Shown: in pieces, positions 24,601 through 37,151 of the stretch | Position numbering within the stretch: the first letter of the stretch is position 1 | Layout of the letters: each line of letters begins with the position of its first letter | Assembly: GCA_022605955.1 (NCBI GenBank) | Contig: JAKCOZ010000001.1 | Span: 15,058,146 to 15,122,145 of the forward strand | Direction of reading: 5' to 3' | From: Rallus limicola | Lineage: Eukaryota > Chordata > Aves > Gruiformes > Rallidae | Length of the DNA: 64,000 nucleotides | Program-made: the position numbers and the translations under genes | The notes under the pieces: generated by a model | Databases searched by the model: none | What the model was told of the DNA's origin: nothing | The model's input: the letters and a program-made list of their open reading frames with translations, nothing else

Positions 24601-27600
24601 TAAAAGCAAGTTCCTGAGCCAAACTAAAGCCATTATCATGGCCCAAGGAGAAAACAGGAAGGGCTAGTGGGGGGAAGCTGGAGTAAAAAAACCTTCGAGT
24701 ACCTTGAAGAAGTGACTGTCAGTGATGCTGCTCTTTAGAACCCCCAACTCTTTCAGTTTCTGTCCAATGAGGCTCAGCATGAGGCTGTAGATATTTTCTA
24801 GACTCACACCTGGGGAGCAGAGGTTCAGGCAGGACTTCTGGATATCCAGGACAGCCTGGTATAGTTCTGCTTGGGGTTTGGTGAACCTGAAAACCATCGA
24901 GGAGAGGAAAAAAGGATATTTTTCACAGTTAAACCTCTACTCAGAACCTAGTTTTGGGACAGGTTCAGTTCAGGATTGGAGCAGAGAAAGTCAGAAAGGA
25001 AAGCAACTGGCTCCTTGTATGAAATGCCAGACAAGGCATGACTTCAGTATGCCCTTCAGTACACAGGGCAGAGGCAGGGTTTCTTAGCTGACAACCTAAC
25101 CCCAAAGCAAGGTAAGGCAAAGGTTTTGCAGGAAAAAGAACACACACAAGCCCAAACATACAGGAATCAAATACACAGCCACAGGGACACCATGACGGGA
25201 AATTTACAACTGACAGACCCATGTACAGGTCAACCGAACTCCTGTTCTCTTACACACAAGAGTCAGCCACAGCTGAATGCACAGAAGCCCTCTCTGCAGT
25301 TTCAGCATGCTGTAATAGCTGAAAATAGCAGTAATCACACAAATTCGTGCAGTAATTAACGAGGCAGTGGGGAATACAGCTTCTCATGCTGAAAGATTAG
25401 TTAATGTAATTTGATTACTCTGAAGAACCACTGAATGAACCATCAAATGAAACTTCTCACATGGAGATAAAACACACATACACTCAATCCATCAATTATT
25501 TAAGAGCATCTCAAAGTTCTTCAAAACAGAAACAGTTTTATTGCAGCATACCTCCCATTGACGGGCCAGGTGCGTGTGATGTCACTTACATAGCAGGAAG
25601 ACTCACATCCACCATCTAGTAAGACCAGTTCACCATCCTGGAGAATAAGAGGAGAAACCACCCCACGGGCCGGTCAGGCTATTAACTGAATTGATTTCCT
25701 TGTCTGAGAGCAGGGAAGGAGATTACATATTTGTTTTTACAAAACAGCTGCAGAGATTTGAGTTCCTTTAGCAGAACAACACTCTGGGTGTTACTGTTTA
25801 TGAATAGGCTATTCCAGTTGGAATGTTTCTCTGCAAGGTAGTCCCTGACTGCTATGTTTATCTACAGCCTGAACACACTGATTTTCAAACACTTTGGAGT
25901 AAAAAAAGATTTTTTCCATGAACTATTCTGTGCCCTGAGACAGCAGTCCTACTCCAGCAAATTACACCAGCGACTCCTCTCCCTAGCAGCTCTCTGCTAG
26001 TGACTGAGACAGAAGGGTTTTGTAACAGAAATACATTCCTGAGCTACCCATGAGATCGCTAACAGCTAAAGATTTAGCCTTTTCACAAAGTAGGAGGACC
26101 CAGCAACATCAGTTCTCTGACAGTGTATCACTATGTAAATGCACTACTGAATAGCGTCTGCCATCTTCCCTGTTCTCTTCTGGGACTTGCTTGAGTGCTC
26201 TAAGATCTACTTCTGAATCTAACTGGCGACAAAGAAAAAGTTTTGGAGACGTGAACCTCCAGCTCGCTTCAGTAAAACTGTTCCATGTCAGTTAAATCAC
26301 TGACAGCACAGCAAAAAAAGACAAAGGGCCAAGAACAAAATCACTGCTTTGCTCACCCTCCTTAAAGGGACTAACAACAAATATAGCAGTGGGAGCTCTA
26401 AAAAGAGTGGATTAAATTCTCTATGGAATTACACTCCATGTAATCCAAGGCCTTTTATAGAGACTCATCCCACAATCTGTGATGGTTCCAGCAGCCATAA
26501 GTGGAAAGACAAGGAATCATTCTAGCACATTAAGGGAAACAATGAGCAGAGTTTCACTGCTAGCACTGCTTCCTGCACTAGCTACTGTCATCGTGTACAG
26601 TTAAGCACCACAAACACTTACAGAGTGGATAAACTATCAGGGAGCAGATCCCACTCTCCCACTTAATAGACGGGCCATTAGCTACCTAGTTCAATTGTAT
26701 TTTTAACTTTTTCAGAATAGCTGGTTCAAATTTTAAATATTATATGAAATGATAGCACCTGCCCTCTTCCAAGCAATTAAAGAAGCTAAGTAACAATTTC
26801 TTGGCTAAGGGAATTCAGCCTGTGGTTTGAGCATGCAGTAAATGTCTTATGTTGTGCATCTTATCCTCTTTAATGCTGAGTCAAGTGGTGGACTGAATGA
26901 AGTCCACATGAGGCCACCAGCAGCCTTCAAGTACATTCCAAAGTAGACACTTTGTTGACCTATTTGGCAACAAGATCTGTAGGAAGTGGCACACAAAGGA
27001 ACAGAGAGTCAAGTTTATGGGTTTAACCTCCTACTTAACAGTTTTGAAAAAAACAAACAAGTGACAGTCATTTAACTGAACAACTTCAACAGAAGCAACT
27101 GGAGTTACATGAGCACGCCTGACCTTAGGTGACAGTACAACAAAGAAGGCTTCCCTCTGCCAAAAGCACCCTGTCATATCTTTTGTATGTCTGTCTCTGC
27201 AGATCATTTCAAGGCCTGCCAGCATGTCAGCTTTGAGAAAAGACAATGCTAGCGGGAAAGTTTCATCCTGCATTAAGACAGAGGAAAAATATGCTCCTCT
27301 GAAAAGTGTATCATGAGGAGAGCAGTGGGGAAATGCTGCTCCTGAAAATACTTGCCTGAATCTAAAACAGTATTGTCAGGAAAGCTGGAGAGGGTTCAAT
27401 TTGATAACAGAAATCTTCAAAGTAAAGAAGACATTTTAATTTACCTACAGACATCGAATCTACCTCTCAACATTTAACACTGATCCTTTCCTTCCTTATT
27501 CCCCCTTTCCCATTTTGCTGGCCTACATGGAGTCCAAAATGCTTTTTGGCTTCACCAGAGCAGGAAGAAGTTATTTATTGTGCCTCATTTTGCAAAGCAA

Positions 27601-30600
27601 GGCCAAGCAATGCAAATGACAGCAGAGGACCCCCACAGTTCCTTCACTCTGCCTGGTGCAGCATGCTCTCTTTTTTGGGAGGTTAGCAACCCACACAGCA
27701 CTGCCCACTGCTGCACATGGTGTGGGAGCAGACGTCCTTGCAAAGTGAAGTTGTTTGCAAGCTTATTTCCAACTCCTTCCGCTGTTTAGAAAATACTGCA
27801 GCAAGCGTGAGGAGGAAAGAGACTGGATGGAGCAAAGGTAATCTTTGGCTGATGATAAAATTAACCAGGGCAGGATTCCTTTCCCCTGCTCACTTGAAAG
27901 CATGTATTTGTGTTTTGATCTGTTCGGTCAAAATGAAGAGCAGCTGGGGGACACACATGGGGACAGTGTGTCACAGCACCGCATTTTAACTTACCAGACA
28001 GCATATGGTTTACCTTGATGAGCTGATTGTTCTTCACATAGTGCAAAGTGTTTGATCGATTGCCACCAGCAACAACAGGGGGGTAGGCCAAGATGTCAGC
28101 ACCACGAGCCCGGCACTCAAATTCAAACTGGAATACCAATTCAGAAAGGAGATGACTGTCAGTGCCAATTCAGGTGATTAACTGTCCTGGGGCTGCTATA
28201 GTTCATGTCCTACAACTGTTTTCTTAAGTTGTACCACAGAAAGTCAAACTGGAAAGTGAGTTTGCTAAATGGAAACAGCCTTGAAGACTTTCCAAGAACA
28301 CTAGAGTAAAAAACCTCCACTTTTTAAGGGAGTTTTTTAAGACTGCATCTGGTCTGATGGAAGCTCTTTCTGGTGCAAGCTGTTCAATACTGCAGCAAAC
28401 ATTCATTACATTGTCATAAATCCAGGTGAGGATTTGTTCTTAAATAAAATAACGCTCTTAGTTGCCATAAACTTTGCACGTTTTCTGAGATCCTTAATGA
28501 CAGCATGACAACAGTCGTGTTTTGCTCTCATCTTTAAAGATTATAAAGTCCCAGCATTATTACACAGCAGTATCTATTTTCATGACTCTGTTGAACTAAG
28601 GAGGTTTGAAAGCATGTACTACCTCGATGTCTGAGGTGGAAAAGAGACAATATAAGCCTCAAAATCTTTACCTTTCTTGAGTGATGAAGCTGATGAAATA
28701 ATAAAATTAATTATCTTACATCTATACTCTCAAGATATTATTAACATGTCTTTTCTATAATTACCAAAACCACATGGGAGAGAACACTCTGGTACAGCTG
28801 CATGTAGCAAAGCAGGCTTTATGATCCTGATTCAGGAGTGAAAAATTGATCTGTAAAATACACTTTAATTAAAGTAATTTTCTCTGCAAGTCGGTACTGC
28901 TGCTCGGTGCCATGTCAGCACAGGCCCATCTATGTCATAACACAGGGTCAAATCCTGCTGCTGTTTCTCAAGCAGGCATCTCACTGCAATTCCTTACAAA
29001 ATTCCTTAGCAAACGCACAGGCCAATTAGTCCTTATCTTGCAACTGAGAGGTGTCTACACTGCTTCAAGATAGCTGTGATAATTTCATGTAGTAAGAGGC
29101 TAGAGTCAAGAGAAGCAGGCTTTACAAATAGGTCTTATAACTACTTGAATTCTGTACAACATAACTGTATTACAGAATAAGACAATAACCATATCTCTTG
29201 TTTAGCAGGTTTTGTATTTAAATACAGTAGAAAAAGATGTCCATAGCAGATAAACCTGGACAACCACTCCATTCATTCAATAAGGGTACTGGAAGTACAC
29301 CTGAAGAATTCCTCACACTGACTGTTCTCCACAACCTAGGAACTGCAAGAGTGGGGTGAAGGAGAAATGTGCTACAGTAGTAAGCACATTATAGACAGAT
29401 CTGACATTCTTAGTTTCCTGAGAAGAAAACTAACATGCAGTGCTTCTATCTCACCTCCAACCACAAAGTACTCACCTTTGCATACAGAAAGGCTTCATCC
29501 ACCGGGGATTTGCTGGCAAACATAGTCTCTATGAAAGCCTATGAAAAAGAAGGGCTTGTCAGTTAGCATGGAGCCTGAACTTGAGAGAAGTTCTTCTTTA
29601 TCTGATGTCTTTTGGGGAAGGTCTAAAATCAGCTAGCCCTTAACACAGGAACCAGAGGCAGAAAAGGACAAGCTGTGTCTCTCTTTTTCTGCCTAGATAT
29701 CTATTTTAATTACATTTACAATAACATAATTGCATTTGAGGTTATCTGTCAGATTAGTTTAAAATCTGACCAATGAGTTCAAATGTTGTTTGAGGGAGCA
29801 GGGGAATATGGAGATGTACAGAGGCAATGTGTTCACAAGAGTCCTGTTTCCTCTAAAGCAGGATAAATGGGGAAGAAAATTGTTTGGGGAAGGAGAAGGA
29901 AAGCTGGGAAGAGAGTGAGGAGGCTAGCCCTGTTACTTAATAAATACCACTTTTGAAGACATTCTAACAGCTGCTGGCTTGTCTTTGCTGGAGTTACACT
30001 GAGAGAAAGAGGCTGGCAGCCCAAGCAATCTGTTTCTTAGTGTCATGTGGGGGAAGCTGAGCCCAGCCACCGTTTTGGACACAGGTGCTCAGTAAGAGAT
30101 TAGACAACGCTATCCTTCCAACCAGTGTGACCCCATCAACAGCACTCTCCCCTTTTTCTCCTTAAAGGAATGCACTGGTTCACCTGGAGAGCAAACAACT
30201 CCATACCTCTGCTGTCACCCGTCCAGCTATCTTCATCCTTTCAATCTCTGCAGGAGATTTGATCAGACGAAGGTTTTGCACTAGATGTCGGATGCCCTGG
30301 ATGTGCTTTTTGTTCGGACCTTTTATCTCAGCCAGGGGCTGCATGTAGTCAGAGTGCAGCTCCGTGTGCACTGGTTTGGTCAGGTCGTACCAAACCACGT
30401 TCGACTCACCTGCAATACAAACCAAAAGCTGACACAGACAAAATAAACACAGAAATGTCCTCCCCATGCTGGACAAATTCACTGCTCCCAAACTAGACAT
30501 GTTGCTGTATTTGAGAAATTAATTTCCTCTGAATTGGCATTTACAAACCATATAAACATCTTTACTGTCACAGGTTACTAGGGGTCTCTTCAAGATCTGG

Positions 30601-33600
30601 AAGAAGATTACCAACCCATAGTGTGCAGATTTGACAAACCCTGACTTGTATGCAAATATTGGGTTTCCTGATCATCACTGAATATATGGATCTTGCACAG
30701 TTCCATTCAGAGTTTGCAAATCAGAGCTGCACATGTGTAAGCTAAGTAGCCAATGCACTGCAGGCGTGTATGTTCTGAGCTGTTCTCTTATTTAGCCTGC
30801 CCCCCTGACGCTGTACAGCAGTTTACCTTTTACCCATCACACGGAATCAGGGTCATTATCAATGACACTTCAGACTGTCCTGGGAGAACAATTCCTTATT
30901 TCAGCCACTGAGAGAAAAGGAACTTACTGAGGACAAACATACTTATCTATGTGAAAATGTATTTAGAACATCAAAGTTAGCACCCACGTTCTCCCCACAG
31001 GAGCATTTTAAATAAGTAGAAAGGCCATGCTGAGTCACAGTTAGAGTCCACCTATGGCCTCCTTCTTTGGTGACAGTGGCCATTAGCAGGTGTTTACAAG
31101 AAGTTTCTAGGAAACTGAGCATTTATGAGAGAACACTTCCTTAGCACATCCTCCCCGCTTCTGCTTTCTTCATTTCAAGGCCGCATCTCTGTAACAGTGA
31201 TTAACTGCTTTTCATGGACATCCTCCAAGGAACTAAAAACTTTTAAATCCATTTATACTTTACACATTCCAAACCTTCCATGAATGAACTACAACTTAAA
31301 AGGTGTCAATACCTCCCATCTGGCCATTTCACTCAGTGTTCCCTTTGCTTGTAAATGATGAAAACCAGCAAGTGATCATTCCTATTAATCCTCTCTGTGC
31401 TTTCAATAACCATATGCATTTCTCATACCTTACCTTCCATTCTCTTTTTCAGACAGACTGGGTTTGTCCAGCATGTATCTCATACACACACCATACTTTT
31501 GATCATCCTTGTTGCCCTTTCTGTGACTTTTCTGTTTTCAAAAAAATGTTATCTTTTTTGAAACGAAATAACTAGAATGCGAGATGGTATTTAAGACTCC
31601 AGCATTTCACTCTATTTATCTGTGTAATCCCCCAAGCACTTGACCTTTTTGTATTGTCATAAGCCTTCAGCTTCATTTTATAATGCATTTAAGTTCACCC
31701 TGGATTATAAGTATTGAGGCTACGTGGTGATGTTAGATGCAGAGGAACATGTCGAAAGGACAGCAATGTTCATATTTCAAGAGTAACTCAACATCTAGCT
31801 AAAAAGGGTGAGTGGACTAACAACCTCGTTTGTGGAGCATTTTCCACAACTCCCTTATTCTGTTCCCTCCATTTTACAGGTATGCACACTGGCATTCACA
31901 CAGGTACACAAGAAATTCAGAGGGGAGGAAATCCTACTATTTTCAAAATTACATTTCCATTGGTGACCACCAAGAAGCTAACAAGAACTTCCAACTGCCT
32001 TCATGATACCATCATATTCCCTGTGCCTCCCCAAGTTCATTGACTGAATTGGTGTCACAAACCACCTTCTGAACCTGTACCATTCAGACCCTGCAAGCGA
32101 CACCTCCTCTCATTCCCTCCCCATTTTATATTACCTTTCAGCTTGGCCACCAAGTGTCTGAACTCCTCGATGGTGTAAGCTTCGTCTACTCCTGTAAGAG
32201 CAACTGCCCCATCTGTGCCTGACCTGGGCCCATCCCACAACTCTCGGCTTGGATCTCTCCTGGGCACAAAAAGTATGGATTTGTGGGATGGCAGCGCTTT
32301 GCCAGGAATGCTCTGCAGCACCAGGATGCTGTCAGGCTCCTGGAACCCACAGAGGTAGAGGAAGTTAGTGTCCTGGTGGAAAACATAGGGTATGTCATTG
32401 CTCATGTAGTACGTGGGGTTGGACAGCAGAATCACTGTGTGGTCCAATCCATCGCAGCCATGGGCTTCTTTCTGAATCAATGACATCAGTTTGTGTCGGC
32501 GAAGAGCATATTCCACCTGTGACAATCCTGGGGTTACCTCTCCTACAAATACAAAACAAACCAGATTGAGAACTTCAAGGCACTCATATTTTACTAATTG
32601 CATGCTTAATTCCTGCCTACTCCCTGATGCCTTTTGCGTGCATGGCTTCACTGCGGTCTCTCATCAGCTTTTCCATTGCTCTCTCACGCACCTCTTCAGC
32701 TTCCACCCCTACAGCACATCCTTTCTCACTCTGCTCCTCTGTTGTGCAAAGGCAGGAACTTAACGAATCAGACTTTCTGCTATGCACTTTTGTGCAAAAG
32801 AAGAAGTCACCAAACCTGGTGCCTTTAGACAAAGATCCATCACAGATGGGTGTTTTCAGAAAGACATGTAAAAAAAAAAACAGAAGGAGCAAGTCAAACT
32901 GGACTTTGACTGCTGAAAACTGATGGGTTTTTATAGCACCTGGACGCTGAACAGAAGATTACCTCCTGAGGCTGAGCATTTATTTCCCCAGATAAGGCAA
33001 GAATGTCTATTCAAATACACACTAAGTCAACCCATAAAGTAACTAGTTCTAACCCATAAGGGGCGGATTGAGTCTTGCATATACTGGGAGATCACACAGA
33101 AACACAGAGGTTGCAGAGTCTAACCAGTCACAAGATTCCAGGCAGGAAGGAACCATGAACTGCAGGCTGGAGGCAGACTCCGATTAAGTGAAGGAATCTT
33201 CTCCAGGGCAGGTGTAGCTTTTCTCAATTAACAATTTGGATTTTTCCAAAGTTAAATACCATATTCCTAATGACTCTAACTAAAACCATGATCTCTTAGA
33301 TGAAAGTATGCTTTAAGCTGCTCCAGTCACGAAGGACTAAGATACTCACCAAAACCAGACTGAAGTTGAAAGATCAACCAACAACAGCTCAAGTATGTAT
33401 TTTATTAAATGTGAGACTCCTTAACTATGAATTAACACATGAGCATTAATCAGTACTTTGGCTAATACACTACTGTACCATAGGTTGCATTGTCATACTG
33501 TTAAGTTTCTACTTTCATAATCTTTTATCTTTAATGTGTCACACAGTGACAATTCTAGAATAAAAACTGAAATTTGTCTTGTACTGTAAGTGGATTCTTG

Positions 33601-36600
33601 CATGGAGGCTGGAGGGAGGGGAGGAATGGGGGAAGTTCTATGCAGAATGTTCTGCCTTGACAAGAGAATTTGTAAAAATCACATATGTTGCATTTGCATT
33701 AAACCTTACATCCTTTCAACACCATACATCCCCAACATCTATGTAGTGCAAGTATTTATTTTTTTAAAGAAAAAAACCCAGAACCACCAAATTTGTTTTA
33801 CTGTGTAGGCAATCTAGAAATAACAGAGGACAGAGAAACTGGTTAATGCAATCTGACCCCACATTTCTCCAATATTATACTGCCAACTTCCTATGGTCCA
33901 CTGTATTCCAGCCAGGTTTCTATCTATCACAATCAATTCAGTGAAGTTTAGAAGCTGTGGAAGCTGAAACATGGAAATGCAATTTTTATTCTGACTGCAA
34001 GTTCTGGAAACTCTTTGCCTTAAAGGCATTCGTTTATTAAAACAATAATTGAAGTAAATAGTGTTGTATTATTCTAAAGAAAACACCACTCCTTTATTAA
34101 ATGGAAAATTGCTATGGGCATCTAGAATTAATCTTGTATTTCAGCTGTGAGTGCTTTTAAAGCGTCAGCCTCATTTACTGAGCTGTTAATCAGTGCCCTG
34201 AGCAGCCTGATCTAATACTGAAGTTAGCTCAGCCTCGAGCAGAGGGTGGACCTCCTGAGGGTTCCTTCTGACCTGCATGATCCTACAGTTAAACATGTAA
34301 ATGCATGGTTATATATTCATCCGTTCTGTCTGTATACCTACTGATGGAAAAAGAACACAGAACCACAAAGTTTTGCTGGACACATTCTCAAATATCTTTT
34401 TACTTTATTTTTTTTAAATTGAATCCCCGTCCTCTCAGACCTACATGCTCATTTGCATTTATCTCATAGAAGTGCACAACCTCAACTTCTCTTTCATCAC
34501 TACTGTCTAACTCTATAGTGACAAGCCTCTTCTTTTTCTCACAGGTGGAATACCCTTCTTAAGGGGGCGTGTTCTTTAGACAAGTGACCTCCATCTATCA
34601 ATAAACCTGACCCGTCTCCCATTCCGAATGACACCTCTACTTTGACCCTCATGAGACGCTGGGTATGAAGCATTCTGGCAGTACAGCTCACACAGACATT
34701 TCCCTCTTAATATAAATTGCAGGTATTTGCAGGACAATGAGATTGTAAAAAGTCTGCAGAACTAAAGTCAGCAACACCGATCACTCCGTGAGAAGAAGGT
34801 AAAAAGCTATCATGTGAAGCCTATTTTTGGACTCTGTATCATCTCAGCCAAGAAAATTAGCTACTAAATAGAATCCCCGCCTAATGAAGGTAATAATAAA
34901 CAGCTGAAACCACAGACACCTGTATGATGCAGCAAATCAATACTCTTAGACATCTCAGCAAAATAGAGAATACCAATGATTGGCTCACACAGGGCCTGAA
35001 CCTAACCTGGTTTGAGAAGGTGTGGGTGTGTGAAGGGGCTGGGCTGGCCCAAATACCGGTTTGGAATCTTCTTCTGCTGGGCAGGCTGGATGGAAAATCT
35101 TCGGCGAACACATGACTTGCACACTAGAGGAAAAGAAATGCAGCATGTCAAGGTAAAAGCCCTTTCCAGTTAGAAATCTGCAGAATTATACTCGTCATCT
35201 GACTCCTAGCAGCATTCACCTTCTATGACATAAACATCCCTCCTGAACTTCTCTGTTTGTTGTCTACTATAATAGTTTATGAAACAATGTGCACACAACT
35301 CCACTAATGCTCAAGTATTCATCAGACCAGAAGACATTAGCACACGCTAAACTTGACAACCCAGCAGGAAAACCCAGAGAGCTAGGTCAGCTGGCACATC
35401 CCAATTTCTCACACTTGGGTGTTCATGATGCACTCAGCACTCTCCCTCCCTTGCTTCCCTCAAACACCGCAGGGCTTGAAGCACAACACCTCTATGTTAT
35501 CTCTTCTTGACTATGTCTTCAAAAAATGCCACTCATCTGGAACAATTGTACAGCTCAAGGCCTCTCCTGTGTTTTTATTTTTTTAACTAATAAATGCCAC
35601 ATAGAAACCACAATCAAATACCACAGGTGAGTTTAGCAATTTGATTTTTCTCACACACCAAGTATGGAAGATACTCAAGAGTCACTATGTATTTAAATTA
35701 CCTGAGAGTAGCATTAGCCACAATGAAAATAGCTCCTCAGAAGCATGATACTACGTATCCTGCTTCCAAATCCACAGCCAGAGCAGACAAGTTTTAAAGA
35801 GAATTACAAATGTGTGCCTTTGGCTGCTGGGGAGGTCCACAAAAAGACAAAAGCTAAAATCAAGTATCATTGTCACAGCCTTTACCAACTTAGGAATTCT
35901 CAGTCACGGCCTTTTGCAGCTGAAGACTTGCTTGTGCCTGGATATAAATCACCAGACACACAGCAGCAGCAGATGCTAATTGGTTTCCCTAACATCTGAC
36001 AGCCGATGTTTTGGAAACTGGTTCTCTTTTCTGTCACCATGTGTCTGCTACAAAATCAATTCACACTGCCATAGCATGGCACTGGGTTCTTAGAACAGAC
36101 GATAATCAACTCTTCACAAGCATAAGCAAGTACAACCCAAGCAAAACAGCTGCCTGCCTTTCAGGGGCTGAGACTCAAGAGACTTATAGCAAAAAGTATA
36201 GACCATGGATTTTCTGTGGGAGCCAGCATGATTAGCTGCTAATTGAAGATCACTTATGCATGACAACTGATAGTTGTAACATAAAGCGTTCACTATGAGA
36301 TGACTGACTGGTGTAACAGTCTGGAGACACAGGCAGTGAAATATAATTACAGCTTTCTGTGCCGTTTACAAAGTGTCTTCACTGTTTGTCCCCACGTACA
36401 CAGAAGACAAACAGGCCAGCGTGCACCGAGACAGAAGAGTAAAACGGGCATTAAATGAAGCAGCATTCTGAAGACAGCAAGCGGCTTTCCACATTGTTGC
36501 TTTATTTTTCAAATGATCCGTCGCTTCCTCCCTCGGATTCAGCCGTGACCGTGGCTACAACTGCGCTGCCTCCCCGCGACTCCACAGCAACCGGAGGCGA

Positions 36601-36841
36601 GGGCGGCCCCTGAGCGCCGCCATGGTGCCAGGGGCAGGAGGGCGGGCTCTGAGGGGCCATAACGCGAGGCGTGCCCCGGGGACGGAGCCAACCGCGGGCC
36701 CGCGGCCGGACAGGGCGCAGAGGCGCCGAGCGGGGCCGCACCGGTCAAATAAGGCGCGTGGGGGGAGAGGAGTCTCTGACCTGAGAAGCCACGCCAGCCC
36801 CTCACCGCCGCGACAAGCCTCCGGGCCGGAAGGCGCGACAT
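21518..36841 (-). CDS. XPNPEP3: XPNPEP3, mitochondrial Xaa-Pro aminopeptidase 3 (10 coding exons, 507 aa)
   Basis: The coding sequence joins, in transcription order, 36841-36781, 35123-35007, 32542-32135, 30409-30207, 29538-29476, 28127-28014, 25637-25552, 24886-24703, 22650-22530 and 21684-21518. It totals 1524 nt with consistent phases and GT-AG introns, and 507 residues equals the length known for human XPNPEP3. The enzyme is a clan MG, family M24B metalloprotease that removes an N-terminal residue preceding proline. Its yeast relative Icp55 trims imported mitochondrial proteins, and human loss causes a nephronophthisis-like disease. The N-terminus is arginine-rich without acidic residues, fitting a mitochondrial presequence. 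Residues about 61-225 are the AMP_N domain and about 245-507 the pita-bread catalytic domain. Metal ligands D330, D341, H424, E451 and E475 and the catalytic H431 are present. An in-frame TAG two codons before the start fixes the start. The gene is divergent from ST13. Confidence 0.97.
22530..22650 (-). CDS. XPNPEP3: XPNPEP3 coding exon 9
   Basis: Residues 413-453. It has the histidine motif [15 protein letters not shown], giving H424 (metal ligand) and H431 (catalytic proton shuttle), and ends in TIEPG with metal ligand E451. It lies in a plus-strand region full of unrelated open frames. Acceptor tgctag, donor gtaaaa. Confidence 0.96.
22992..23345 (+). repeat. C-rich dispersed repeat, copy B (XPNPEP3 intron 8)
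   Basis: Partner of the copy at 3751-4130. It has CAGCTGATACAG near 23013, AAAGGATTTTAATCTA, 11 C at 23145-23155 followed by GCCCCG, ATCCTAATCC, GAGCTGCAG at 23265-23273, GGGCTGTGCTGCC at 23292-23304 and CGAGACAAACCGGCAT at 23311-23326. The divergence between the copies suggests old insertions. The family is not recognised. Confidence 0.6.
23841..24408 (+). mobile_element. Solo LTR in XPNPEP3 intron 8 (antisense to the gene)
   Basis: Begins TGTGGTGGGTTGACCCTGGC and ends near CCAGCCCAACACA. It shares many strings with the LTR at 48431-49032 (in the other orientation), such as CACCAAGCTGTTCTAT, CACTCCCCTCCTCAGCAGGA, GATCTTGCCCATCC and AAAATTAACTCCA, and TGGAATACCCCTTT with the one at 54542-55060. 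No clear target duplication and no internal viral region. Confidence 0.8.
24703..24886 (-). CDS. XPNPEP3: XPNPEP3 coding exon 8
   Basis: Residues 351-412 ([12 protein letters not shown] to SHFFK), including the conserved [20 protein letters not shown] helix. The donor gtactc follows AAG; the open frame reads on into the intron, which is not coding. Confidence 0.96.
25552..25637 (-). CDS. XPNPEP3: XPNPEP3 coding exon 7
   Basis: Residues 323-351. It carries the first two metal ligands, D330 in LVLLDGGCE and D341 in [10 protein letters not shown]. Acceptor tctccag, donor gtatgc, ending in phase 2. Confidence 0.97.
28014..28127 (-). CDS. XPNPEP3: XPNPEP3 coding exon 6
   Basis: Residues 285-322, beginning [20 protein letters not shown] and continuing [18 protein letters not shown]. 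It is nearly identical to the mammalian enzyme and carries part of the substrate-binding surface. It is in phase 0 on both sides. Donor gtaaac. Confidence 0.97.
29476..29538 (-). CDS. XPNPEP3: XPNPEP3 coding exon 5
   Basis: A 63-nt exon encoding residues 264-284 (AFIETMF...EAFLYAK), in phase 0 on both sides, so skipping would keep the frame. Acceptor ttcatag, donor gtgagt. Confidence 0.95.
30207..30409 (-). CDS. XPNPEP3: XPNPEP3 coding exon 4
   Basis: Residues 196-263, the end of AMP_N and the linker into the catalytic domain. LHSDYMQPL and [13 protein letters not shown] are the family strings; the latter is the usual entrance to M24 catalytic domains. The donor gtatgg follows GCAGAG, giving phase 0. 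Confidence 0.97.
32135..32542 (-). CDS. XPNPEP3: XPNPEP3 coding exon 3
   Basis: The largest exon, residues 60-196, forms most of the AMP_N domain. Conserved strings include [49 protein letters not shown] and [20 protein letters not shown]. Acceptor tttgtag, donor gtaata. Confidence 0.98.
34197..34287 (+). mobile_element. CR1 LINE 3' fragment
   Basis: Short piece with the words GAGCAGCCTGATCTA and GTTCCTTCTGACCTGCATGATCCTAC, typical of the CR1 3' end. It lies in XPNPEP3 intron 2 and is diverged. Confidence 0.65.
35007..35123 (-). CDS. XPNPEP3: XPNPEP3 coding exon 2
   Basis: Residues 21-60, ending the presequence and starting the mature protein. The run [18 protein letters not shown] is essentially identical to mammalian XPNPEP3. 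The exon is read in a frame different from the open frame that starts with MFAEDF at the same place. Acceptor ctctag, donor gttagg, phases 1 to 1. Confidence 0.95.
36781..36841 (-). CDS. XPNPEP3: XPNPEP3 coding exon 1
   Basis: Encodes [20 protein letters not shown] plus one base. It aligns with the human start through the spacing of LV-AV-RG-S. The exon has six arginines and no acidic residues, typical of a mitochondrial targeting presequence. The donor is G|gtcaga. The start context is GAC ATG T with G at -3, and an in-frame TAG lies two codons upstream. The ATG of the nearby [10 protein letters not shown] frame lies in intron 1 and was not used. Confidence 0.88.
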
Positions 36842-36988
36842 GTCCTAGGGACGCGGCTAAGCGGGGCACGCCCGTCCCCCTCCCCCCGACCCTACCCGCG
36901 CATCGGCGGGACCTTCCCTTGCCGCGGCGCCACGCGCTGACACTGTCAATGAGCGCGCAGGCCCGGCACTACCCACCCCTCCCCTCCA

Positions 36989-36993
36989 CCAAT
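36989..36993 (+). promoter_or_regulatory. CCAAT box
   Basis: CCAAT followed by GAGC, a likely NF-Y site roughly midway between the genes. CAATGAGC recurs at 36947. Confidence 0.5.
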
Positions 36994-37151
36994 GAGCAGC
37001 GCCACACCGGTTTAGGCGCCCGCCGAGACCGCCTGTCTCGCCCGTATGTAAAATGGAAGGGGGAAGCCTGGCCCCCACAAGACCTTGGCAACGGGGAGGG
37101 AAAGGAGATACGCCGCACCGAGGGGAAACTCAACCGTGCCGCCCCCTCCGC

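Larger units (their letters stand above)
24887..35006 (-). other. XPNPEP3: XPNPEP3 introns 2 to 7, nothing further recognised
   Basis: Apart from exons 3-7 and the CR1 piece at 34197-34287, these introns hold no recognisable gene or RNA. In mammals the intronless DNAJB7 retrogene sits in an XPNPEP3 intron. No open frame with a J-domain HPD motif was seen here. Confidence 0.6.

Noticed and set aside
36555..36623. Alternative XPNPEP3 start at the [10 protein letters not shown] frame
   Set aside because: It stops after 22 codons and has no donor in the phase needed for exon 2. The ATG at 36841 gives the right phase and aligns with the known N-terminus.
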